Assembly: GCF_024713975.1 (NCBI RefSeq)
Contig: NC_091098.1
Coordinates: 17,752,316-17,816,315 of the forward strand
Origin: Paralichthys olivaceus
Lineage: Eukaryota; Chordata; Actinopteri; Pleuronectiformes; Paralichthyidae
Reading direction: 5' to 3'
Length of the DNA: 64,000 nucleotides
Under the pieces are notes generated by a model. It saw only the letters and a program-made list of their open reading frames with translations. It did not search any database and was not told where the DNA came from. Made by a program: the position numbers and the translations under genes. Below are positions 53,901 through 64,000 of this stretch, piece by piece (positions within the stretch are counted from its first letter, which is position 1; each line of letters opens with the position of its first letter).

Positions 53901-54429
53901 GGCAATATTGGAAAAAAAGTCTGCACTAGACCTCTGCTTGTCATAATATTTGACCGGTGTGTGTTGTCTCTGATTGGCTTGTTTTACATAGGTTTCTTCT
54001 GTACCAATTCCAGCGTCATCACAGAACCCCTGTGGGAGAACATGGGCTGTGATCAGGCATTCATGAAAGCAATTATTGATGAATCTATGAGATTATGCAT
54101 ATTGACTGATATTGATGAGTGAGGATTGGATCAATGCCACGCTTTTATACACACTTGTCCTCTTGGGGATTTTGTGACTGGCCGGGTGTGTGGGGAGTAT
54201 CGAGGATGAAAACGAGAGCACCGGAAGAAATGAAGCCGAAGAATAGATGACAATGATGGAGTGCTGTAACAGAAGAAAAAAGCATAGGAGAATTCACCAT
54301 TTGAACTGTGCTGGTTAAGTGTGTGTTGTTAGGGCAGCGTTCGTGGGCGTACAGATAAGTGAAGCAGCGTGTAAGTACGTGTGCGTCGCAGTGTCCAGGA
54401 AGGCAAGGTGGTGACAGTCAGCGGGCAGA

Positions 54430-54477
54430 CGTGTGTGTGTATATATATGTGTGTGTGTGTGTGTGTATGTGTATATT
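54430..54477. repeat. Compound (GT)n/(TA)n microsatellite
   Basis: GTGTGTGTGT, then ATATATAT, then about nine further GT units with interruptions. Confidence 0.8.
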
Positions 54478-55194
54478 GGAGCCTGCAGTGTGTCTTTCTG
54501 TAGTTGATGGATGGGCTGGCAGGGCAAGGCCGTGGATAAGAGTGCAAACAAACTGGGTAATAAATGACAGCGACAGAGGAGCAGTGATGGGACCCACTCG
54601 CACGCTCCTGATGCATGCCGACCAGCACCGGCAGCCATTTGTATTAGAGAAATGAGGAAGCTGTCACTGGAATGAAGAGACGATGTTCATTCTAAAGAGG
54701 AAAAAGGTCACTCTTTTTCAATCCCTACGTCTCTCTCTCTTTCTTACATGCACATACACTCTCACACACTCGCACTGTGGGTTTGAGCTCAGCAGGGGAC
54801 TAATCAGGGCGAGGTGGGGAGCTAATGTAGGCCATAATGAGTGGAGCTCCCAGTGACACATCACACACCACTAGCTCTGTTATTGGAAGCACAGTGGTGG
54901 AGCTGCTGCTTGTGCCACACACACACACAGACGCAAATGCAGGTGTAACTCCAGACCTGGTGTCATCTGGGGACAGTAACTTTACAAAAAAAACTATGAA
55001 AAAAAGTTATATGACAAGTTTAATTGAATGAATAAATTAATATACTAGAGCATAGTTTTAATCTGATACATCCTGTTTTACTTTTGGTCTTTAAATCCCA
55101 GTTTAAGGCTCTTCCCCCTGTTTAAATCTTAAATATTCAAAGTAGAATTCTTAGTCAAGTTAAACTTCCACTTGTGGGTTTTGAAGAAGAGAAG

Positions 55195-55374
55195 ATGGTG
55201 AAGTGGAGGCAAGAAAACTTCAACTATGAGAGATGGCTACAGGACAAAGTCGACTTTGCTTGCATGTGTTTTGCGTTTGCCGTCGGTTTGTTATTTGCGT
55301 TCGTGCTAAATCTGGGTGTGCCATCCTTCTCCACCGTGACGCCCAATGTTCTCTGTGCCACCCAGACAATATAA
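55195..55374 (+). other. Unassigned 59-codon open frame with a hydrophobic segment
   Basis: From the ATG at 55195 a frame reads MVKWRQENFNYERWLQDKVD and then a hydrophobic stretch (ACMCFAFAVGLLFAFVL) before TAA at 55374. The start lacks a strong Kozak context and there is no promoter, splice site or known homologue in sight. It may be chance; listed because the composition is more protein-like than other frames in the desert. Confidence 0.15.
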
Positions 55375-58028
55375 GTACAGCGAGGCAAGGCAACGGGGGC
55401 AGGCTGCATGTGCTCGCTTTATTTATTTATTTGCATGTGCATCTGTGTGTGTATGTGAACGTATTACAGCATTGGGCTACAGCTGGTGGGGAAGAGGAAT
55501 TTGGGCCTGCACCTGCGCGGCGATAATTAATGTGGACGGAGAGGAGCCTAAATAAATCAGTGCCTCTCGCAGCCTCAACAGGACTTTTCTGTTTAGGGTC
55601 AAAATCTTCCCATTCTGCACTGGATTAATCATGCCTGCAAGCAGAGACGAGGTATACAGGCGGCAGGAGCACAAGCTATATTTGCATTTGTTTGTGAGTT
55701 TGTTTTGTGTGTGTGTGTGCCCGGGCCTTCATGTGCCCCCTCACAGACAAGCCGCAAGACTTATTTCCCCCCCTCTCTCCTCCATGCCTTCATTGACAGC
55801 AGTGTAATCTCGTAGAGGACGCACAAAAACAACATAACGTCATGATTTTCACAGTTGTATAATTAGCCCCACGCGCCTCTCTACAGTGATGAATAGGTGA
55901 ACCTTTTGTTTGCATTTGTCATGCTGCGGTGGCATTGTCACAGATGTGAGAGCGTGTGGTGCAGAGGTGCGGGGGGTCAGTGCATTCAGAGATGGGTGTG
56001 GAAGCAGGTTTATGATGAGACGTTTCTGCGCGTGTTTGTGGGCCTCTTGCACTTTCCATCCTTCTTGTTCTCCGTAGATATATTTGCACTGCTGTCCCAT
56101 AGTCTGTAGAGCAGTTGTTACCTCCCCCCTTTTCTTGCTGCTACGTCCTACTCTGTCCACTCCTATCTCCCAGACTGATAGCCTCTGATTGATCTCATCA
56201 CCTCCCTCATCTATTATTCATGCTACCTTTCATGTACTGATGGAGGAAGGGCAAAAAAGTGGAAAGGAGACACTACCTGTTTGTTGGGACCTCTGTTTGG
56301 CTGGTAGGCAGACAAACAAGCTTACACACAATTAGGAAGTCGTCGTTTCTCGCCTTCTGACTCATTCGGCCCCAGACATGGGCTCATAGATCTCCCCAAC
56401 CTGATTGATCTGTATAATGGCATGAAATAGCTTTGGAATTGCAGCCCCATGGGGGTACACATAGATGGGCACAGGGACAGAGAGGCATGTACTTACGGCT
56501 GTTAGGGGAGGAAATTAATGGTGCATTGTTTTTTTTTTATAATGTGATTTAATGATGCAATTCGTCTAATAAAAAGAACATTTTTTAACATTTACACGTT
56601 CATTTACACATTCCCTCGTTCACAGAGGGGAAACCCAGTGGGCCAATACAAACATCTCACTCGTCTCACCCACTCAGAGCGCTGCAGGCCTTTTTATTGC
56701 ATTGTGATGGATGATTTCAGTTTGGCATTTTTCACCAGCGTGCAACATCCAAATACTCCCTCCTCCCCATTTGAGTGCATAAGGAGGCCATCCTACATTC
56801 ACAAAGCCGACATCTAATGCATATAGAGTGTGTTTTGTAAAGGATCATTTGATTGTCTTGTAAATGAAGCTTTGCCTCTCAGCTGCTAATTTAGCCGCAT
56901 TCCATCTCATTAGCGAGGAGAAAGGGAACAAACGACGGAGGCATCGTCTGAGAAATGAACCCGTCTTTGATTTCAAATCGCCATCACTGCTGCTGGTGCC
57001 TGTGTGAATGATCTCAAACTATATAGGGAGGTACAGGAATTTAACAGTAGTAGAGCAAAGTTGAAGAAAATGCAGACTTCCCTCTAAAGTGACGGCTCTG
57101 TCTTTACCTTTATCTTACACTTTTTCCTTTCACCCCTGTGGTCCCCCCCGCCCCCACCTTCCCACCCTGTCCTATCTCTTTAGAGGATGTGTATCTGGTT
57201 TCCTAAAGCGTTTAGCACCTTAGCCACAAAACCCGGACAGGAAGCCCACTCTATTTGCAATGTATCAATTGCCCCGAACAACAGTCCCCTCACCTCCACC
57301 TCTCTTCAATCTGCAGCTGGCTCAGCACATGCTTCTCACATGCCTCCAGCTCCACAACCAAGCACTCGCGATCAAATTCGCAAATGCACAGACGGATTTT
57401 TCCTGTAACGTTTTTTACTGCAAGTATACTGTAACCGCGTGTGCAGACTTCATCAGCACTATAACACCTTGAACTAAATGGACAAATGCATGAGGGTGTG
57501 CACCAGACACACTCACTTACACACACACTAACACACACTGAGAGAATCTGACCTTGCCTCCGGGGTTCATCCTCCGGCCAAGCTGGCAAGTCAAATGTGT
57601 CCGGCAGCCAAGACAGTGAACCCAGCCGCTGCAAGGCTGCTGTCATCTGTTACACAAAAAGTCACACAGAGGCACAAAAACAGACGCAACGTAGAGAAGG
57701 AGAGAAATACACCTTTTAAATATTATTTGTCTCTATTTGTTGCATGTTAACACAAATGTTTGCATCTGTGTGTGTGTATATGTGTGTGTATGTGTATGGC
57801 TTCACACGTGCAGATGTATGTGTATACGTGTGTGAGAGAGCAGGAATAACCGCCTGAGGTGATGCCTTTTGAAAGGCACTTTAGAAATTAAAGCAGTGCC
57901 ACTGTTCTGTAATGGGGCTTAAATGATCCAGAAAACACAAGATATATTGAGCATTTAATGAAACACACAGCACACTCCTTAATTCTGCTCTCAGCCTCAC
58001 CAGTGTCTGCCAAACTGTCTTCCTGCCT

Positions 58029-58051
58029 ATCTCTCTCTCTCTCTCTCTCTC
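58029..58051. repeat. (CT)n microsatellite
   Basis: About 11 CT units. Confidence 0.85.
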
Positions 58052-58224
58052 ACTCACACATACACACACGCCCACATTATTTGAGAAGTGGTTTAAATGT
58101 ATAATTCACATTTAATTTGTTTTATTTAATGCCAACCTTGTTTTTAACAGATCATCAATGGCTGTTCATGTTGTCTGTCGAAACACGGATGGAATGAATT
58201 CTAGCGATGTTGTATTGACCATGT

Positions 58225-59045
58225 CTTATATTTCTATAAAGGAAAAGTTATTTCGCGATAATTATCTTTATCGTTTTATCGCCCGGCCCTAGTTTCTCTA
58301 CAATGAAGCATTCATTCAAAAATTGTCTACATTCAATGCCGTGTTCAGGTCAATAAAGGTTCACGCCACATAGTTTAATATAGCGCAGGGCAATTAGCCG
58401 AAAAATTTATCAAAACTGACATGTATAACCGCTAACCGACTTCATTTTGCTCATGTCGGTTCATTTGGTCACGGTACTTTCCTCAAGCATGCATTCACAA
58501 AGTGTCGGCATTCTGCCACATTCATTTTGCAGTGGCGGCACGTTTCTGATCGGCGCTCACTTTACACGTTAACAATTAACACCAACATTCATCAGAAGTC
58601 ATCAAGACACGTACAGCTAAACACATTGGAAAAAAGGTTTGAGATTTTGTGCGCTGTTTATTTACCACAAACGACATGCAACTAAATGTGACGCGAACAG
58701 CCAGGACATCGGAATGGTCCAGATTCATGATCTGACAGCATCGATTAATAACTAAATAAATGTGTGAAGAGCGGCAGACACAAACACACACGGTTCTGCA
58801 GACAGGAGAGAAGTTATTCCTGCAGATTTTGATGCAACGCATTTTGGAACATAGATATGAATAGATATGTGTAAATGAATCGAGAAGAACAGAGGAGCAG
58901 TGTCTCTTGTTGCTGAGTAATCTGCCTTATGTGCACGGGAGGTGGGGGTGGCATAAAATAATTGTTCATTAATCATAATCCAGGTACAAGTTTGAAATAA
59001 TTGTGATATTGATTTGAAGCCGAATCGCCCAGCCCAAGTTTAATT
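58225..59045. mobile_element. Degenerate DNA-transposon-derived segment (hAT-like by appearance)
   Basis: The left end reads CGATAATTATCTTTATCG followed by TTTTATCGCCCGGCCCTAG and the right end reads GAATCGCCCAGCCCAAG, phrases typical of teleost elements that end in a GGGCTGGGCGAT-like sequence. The interior (AACCGCTAACCGACTTCATTTTGC, GGTTCATTTGGTCACGG) also looks repeat-derived. The two ends are in the same orientation rather than inverted, so these may be two fragments. No transposase frame survives. Confidence 0.55.
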
Positions 59046-59505
59046 CAGAAATTTACCTTCCCTTTATGTTTCACTGTAGAAAACAGAGACGCAGTCACTC
59101 GCTTCCTCATTGTCTGTGAATGTCCTTTGTGGTTTGGCCATACATTAATAATGTAAAGGTAATGATCTCTAGACTAAAGGCCCTGTCCTGTCTTGTCTCC
59201 CCCCCTCCCTCCCTCCTCCTATCTTGTCTGTAGACTGGCCAAAGCAAGAATGGAAAAAGATGATTGTTGGACAAAGAGGGGTGAGTCAAAGAAACGGAGG
59301 AATTCCTGGCTGCACTGTCGAAACAATGCAGACACCGTTTTGCTTCATTGATTACTCGGGGAAAAGGGGAAGGAAGCAAAGAATCATTCTGAGAAAACAT
59401 CTGCTGAAGTTTGGTCTTACAGAATGATGGATGAGGAACTTGCACTGTGGCCTCCGATGTCCTCTCCTCTTCCTCTCTCCTTATCCTCCTCTTCCTCTTC
59501 CTCCT

Positions 59506-59532
59506 ACACACACACACACACACACACACACT
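59506..59532. repeat. (CA)n microsatellite
   Basis: About 13 CA units beside a CCT-rich tract. Confidence 0.9.
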
Positions 59533-60216
59533 CAGATGCACAGTGTTAGCAAGTGATGGATGGGGAGCTGGCAGCGTGGCAGTAATAGCAGACACCCAGA
59601 ACTACGCTGCCACTTATTCATTTGTCTCCGTATTCACATCTTTATTTATATATCTGTCCCAATACCAACATCTAAATTTAGAGGTTCATAATGAAAAATA
59701 GAGCATTCTTACAAGAAAGTGTAAAACTTCAGGTTTTGTCTGAGCTAAAAGGGTGTGTATGGGCCTTATTATGCACAAAATACAAATTTATTTATGCCTT
59801 CAAGGTTCACAGAGACTGCGTGATTATATGATTTATATATAACCTGATTTAATTTAGATCCTGAATCTCTCCTGTGTTTGACACGTTACCTGAAACTCGT
59901 TTGGAGTGTCCGTGTACGCACAAGTTTGGGTTTTGGAGACTGTCACGCAAGGCAGGAATAATGGACAGCAGGCTGCTTACACAACATCACACATTATTAA
60001 TCATTTTCACATTGTCTGGTGGGGGGGGCAACAGCACAAAGATGAGACGGAGCAGAGGAGGAGGAAGACGAAGAAAGAGGAGGAAAAGGGGGAGAAAGGG
60101 GAGTGGAGGCAAAGAAGGAGGGTTAGAAAGCCACAAATAACTACCATCAATCATCAAGCAGTCAACATTTTCACATGTTAGGATTGCGTGTTATTGGCAG
60201 CAGCCAGGGATCTCGC

Positions 60217-60243
60217 TGTGTGTGTGTGTGTGTGTGTGTGTGT
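60217..60243. repeat. (GT)n microsatellite
   Basis: About 13 uninterrupted GT units. Confidence 0.9.
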
Positions 60244-61045
60244 ATAGTGTATTTTGTGAACACGGTTGCAAGTGTGTGCGTTTGCACCGTCTTGCCCAAC
60301 CGGACTTTCTCTCGCTTTCTCACCGTCTTTGCCTCTCCGTAAACTGACGGCACAAACAACAACAGTTGAGAAATCACCCCCGTCAGCAGGAAGCTGGCAG
60401 GTGTGTTAACTCCCCCAGTACCAAATTAGGATCTGCAAGATTGCAAAAAAACGCCTCGGCGCTCATATCTCTCTTTTAATCACAAACATTTACATGAGCC
60501 TGTATGGAAACAGACGTCGGGCCTTAGCCAAGGGTTTCGCTTTGGATGCCCGGCGAAACCTCTCGGATCTCGCTTCGCCTGAGAGAAAGGGCTCAGGTCA
60601 GCCTTACGTCTGGGGCGCTGTAGCCTACTGATGTATAGAAACGTGACTGCTAAAAAAAATGAATATGTCAAAGTGCATATCAGCATCCAAATCTGCTCTC
60701 CAATTATGATTAGACTAAGGACACATTTTAAGTGATGGCATGTGAGAAGTTACGTAACATAAAGAATGACCTCCTCTTAAAGTTTGTAATAATTTGAAAA
60801 CCTTTTGTTGTTCAGTTGGAGCCAAATTATTTAAGTTGTTTGGACAATTCATGCCTCAGTGCTGCTGTATATTGGAAACATGTAGTCAACCAGTTCTTTC
60901 TTTTGAATAAGGTTGTGTTTAATATACAGTTTATATGTCCTTCATGTTGTTTTCACCTTAAGCAATGTCAATAGTGAGCATCTGTCCTTGTCAAAAACAC
61001 ATTTTTCTGTTTTGATCATTGTGGCCCTGTGGATTATCAAAAAAC

Positions 61046-61060
61046 AACACTAGGGGGTGC
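61046..61060 (+). promoter_or_regulatory. Second candidate CTCF-like site
   Basis: AACACTAGGGGGTGC matches most of the CTCF core, with the first C of the CCAC block replaced. It has the same orientation as the site at 35051-35064, so the two would not form a convergent loop pair. Confidence 0.3.
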
Positions 61061-61522
61061 TCAAGGTTTGTCCAGCCAACTGTTGAGGCTCCATGCAGCT
61101 CGCAGCTGCAGCTTTGGTGAGTTTTGTGTGCAAGCAGATGTGAAAGTATTTTGCACTTGCTGTCCAGAAAGGGAACAGTCAGTCTTACCCTTTTTCTCCC
61201 CATTAGTTACACCACATCCTGCCACAAGACCTCTTTATCATTAACTCTGTGTCCCCGGTCACGGTCAGAGGTCAGGTTTCTTAGTTAAAAAGTATTGCAT
61301 GATGAAAGAGTTAATAGATTAGGGTTTTGCAGGAGTTGGGTCCATCATTTCATATTTAGTTACTTAATACCATTGAATATAAACAAACTTGCTGAGTGGA
61401 CCTAAATGAGTGCACTAATTGGAGGTTTGAAAGATCATCCTAGACGGGTTGAGGCAGTTTCAGAATAAGCAAGATACACTAATAATGTCTATTGATGACA
61501 TTTTTATGTACAGACATTGAGA

Positions 61523-61523
<1 letters not shown>

Positions 61524-61593
<70 letters not shown>

Positions 61594-61606
61594 ACACTCA
61601 CACACA

Positions 61607-61648
<42 letters not shown>
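61524..61648. repeat. (CA)n array with internal CACACACTCA decamers
   Basis: A CA array of about 125 bases in which the decamer CACACACTCA occurs three times in tandem in the middle. Pure CA flanks both sides. Confidence 0.95.
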
Positions 61649-61650
<2 letters not shown>

Positions 61651-64000
61651 GTGACTTGAGATGGGGGCTTGAGATGAATCAGTTCAACTGTGGAAAGCAG
61701 TGTGCTTAAAAACAAAACAAAAAATATCCTTGTCCCAGGCTGATGTTTTATTTAAAAACATTTTTATAACTAAGATTAGATTATAGACAATGTGCAGTCT
61801 GCAGCAGAAATGTGCTCTGATGTAAATGTCCTCATAATAAGTTCATGTGCTCATTTCTCCACTGTTTAGACGCTCTCTTTCTTGTTGTGGAATTTTCCAT
61901 CCTTGCGCTGTCCGATGCGTTCACTCTTATTTACATAGACACTGTTCAAACTCCAGTTCCAGCTCTATTGTTGTGGGACTCACTTGCCTCCAGCTGAAAA
62001 ATAAATATCAGGACGGCACTAAATTAGATGCATATATATTTTCTAAAGAGAGAACTAAAAAGTGGCAGCATGTTGAAATTGGTGCCGGCTGTGTTTGTGA
62101 GGTCTTGGTGAACTGTACTTGCATGTTTGTGTGTTTGTGGCCAGACAGTGTGGCTGGAACAAACAGCTCCCAGGGCACCATGGGGGAGAGGACACAGTGG
62201 CATGTTATGGTAGTAGAGGCACTTCCACTACTCCAAGTGTTTTTGTCACATTGTCAAGATTGTGGCAGTTTTAAGAGAAAAAAATCCTGCAATTTATTTT
62301 CCTTTTTTAAATTTTTTTTTATGGAACATTTATCCCATATTATTAAAGACAAATTCTTCCATAATGTTTTATTCTCCCGTCAATCATTTGTCTTTTTTTC
62401 CCCACATTTTTGGTTTGGTGAGGAAACGCTGGAAATAATCCCAGAACCAGAAGTCAGAACTATGGAAACTAAAACGCCATGTGTGTTTTTTATTTAGAAT
62501 ATTTTATATGAATGTTAACATGTTTTGCTTTCTCTGCAAATCCTTAAAAAATAGAAAAAAACATTGAAAGGAGAAAATATATGAATGTAAAATTGTTTTG
62601 CAGAAGCATACAGATGTGAAAACAAAACCTTTTAATTTTCCCATTTTCCTCTGACTTGATAAAGCTCCACCTCTCGTTGTCAACAAACAAATTGTTCAAT
62701 CATCGAACAAATCATGAGGGAGAGACGAAGCTGATGTTCAGGCTCCAGACGAGAGAGAGACAAGTAATCCAAAGCATGAACGTGTAGTGGAAATACATGC
62801 ATCTGTTCATTGTCAACCTGTAGGGATGTTGAGTGATGATGCACCTGACCCCTCCTCCTCCTCCTCCTCCACCACCACAGTCACTTTCAGAATCCAGCAT
62901 CCAACAGACCCCACACACCCCCTCCACTGAACATGGGGGGGGGGGGAGAGAAACACGGAAACACAGCCAGATTATTCACCGTGCACCGTTATTGAATATG
63001 TGACTAACACACTGAGAATCGCTCTGGGAAATCAGATTAAAAAATGAATTATTTATAAGGACATGGAATACCGGTCCGATAGGGCAGAGAGATTGGAGGA
63101 ATACACCTACAATATGCCCCAAACAACATTACAAGTTCGATCATGACACTTCCCACTGTAGTTATTCATTTTTATAATGCTCACAAATGTTCTCCTTTTT
63201 ATATCCTGATATTGAAATATGACTCATGGTAAAATTACATGGTAAAAGTGTTTTATTATTTTTGTTTAAATGTTATTACCTATATTTTCTCTGCCTCCCC
63301 CCCTCACACAGTCTAAAAGACGGTTTGATATATTTTCACGGAGGCTATAAAGCCTGATATCAAATCAGTTAAATCACTTTTGTGCTATTTCTGTACAAAC
63401 TCTCACTGGCACATGAGTCACACTTGAATGGAAATGAAATATACAATATACGTGAAATGTAGATTAAAAACACACATTGCTTTAAAAAGAAAAAAAATCC
63501 CTTATTTATAAAGTATTATAGCTAAAATATTTATTATTATTTAAGATTTTAGTTCAATGAATAACATGCATTCACTTTGGAAAATACATGTATGAGCAAC
63601 AGGACTTGAATTACTTTTGAAAAAAAGCAACTGAAAATATATTTAAAAAGACAGAAGTGCTAGAAAAGCCAAATTTATTCTGCTGTTATTAAAACAGTTA
63701 TAAGAAATATTTATTAACTCTCAACATCAACACCATAGTGACATTTATTTTGCATTCTCAAACCCAGGCCAGGATGTGCAGTCTCTGTGCAAACACTCAC
63801 GTCCTTCAAAAAGCATGTCTTGCCATCTTTCTCTTCAATATTTTACCGGAATCCTTCTCATCTTTTAAGGAGAAAAAAAAAACCTTTCGGGGTTTTACCA
63901 AAACTTTTAGTGTAATGTCACTCACCTCTGTTTGAGATGCAGTGTATGGATTATCGGTTGCCCTGTCCTCGTCACCTGCACAGTGGCGTCACCTCTTCCT

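Larger units (their letters stand above)
59046..64000. other. Gene-poor region to the end of the window
   Basis: No gene is recognised. The longest open frame (61847-62497, 216 codons) starts at GTG, has no known domain and ends in low-complexity Phe/Lys-rich sequence. A CTCF-like motif lies at 61046-61060, and microsatellites are at 59506-59532, 60217-60243 and 61524-61648. Confidence 0.5.

Noticed and set aside
61847..62497. 216-codon plus-strand open frame, the longest in the desert
   Set aside because: It starts at GTG, has no domain, Kozak context or splice sites, and its second half is AT-rich Phe/Lys low complexity.

Overview
The window is nuclear DNA from a bony fish, probably a percomorph teleost. 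The evidence is vertebrate-type intron-exon structure, proteins that read as orthologues of human ZHX3, RAB5IF and DHX35, AT-rich intergenic DNA full of microsatellites, and interspersed repeats of types I recognise from teleost genomes. All three human orthologues lie on chromosome 20q11-q12, so this is a conserved synteny block. I saw no bacterial, viral or organelle features.

Layout. Bases 1 to about 4,000 hold no recognisable gene. zhx3 runs on the minus strand from about 17,050 (promoter) to about 4,000 (3' UTR). Its coding sequence is in five exons between 10,922 and 4,663 and predicts a 1,135-residue protein with two C2H2 zinc fingers and five homeodomains. A 77-bp minisatellite lies just behind its promoter. 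Rab5if starts about 2 kb further on, head-to-head with zhx3 on the plus strand (19,666-21,943, four coding exons, 127 residues). Dhx35 follows on the plus strand (24,587-31,949, 21 exons, 699 residues), with a 3' UTR probably ending near 33,640. I checked splice phases across all three coding sequences and they join without a frameshift.

From about 34,000 to the end I find no recognisable protein gene. A good CTCF-like motif sits at 35,051-35,064, at the edge of this desert. In mammals the flank of DHX35 is a large gene desert leading to MAFB, so this stretch may carry long-range regulatory DNA; that is inference, and MAFB is not in the window. The desert contains repeats, microsatellites, a perfect 20-bp-stem hairpin, and three weak exon-like segments that I could not assign.

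How the genes relate. They are not a pathway. Zhx3 is a nuclear transcriptional repressor, Rab5if is an ER membrane protein of the multipass translocon, and Dhx35 is a spliceosome-associated RNA helicase. The two housekeeping genes have TATA-less promoters with CCAAT/NRF1-like (rab5if) or CRE/YY1-like (dhx35) sites.

I did not find a convincing new biological system. The most useful leads are the split gene structure and expanded linker of zhx3, the dhx35 promoter with three TGACGT sites and a start codon inside a YY1 motif, and the unassigned exon-like segments on either side of the CTCF-like site.
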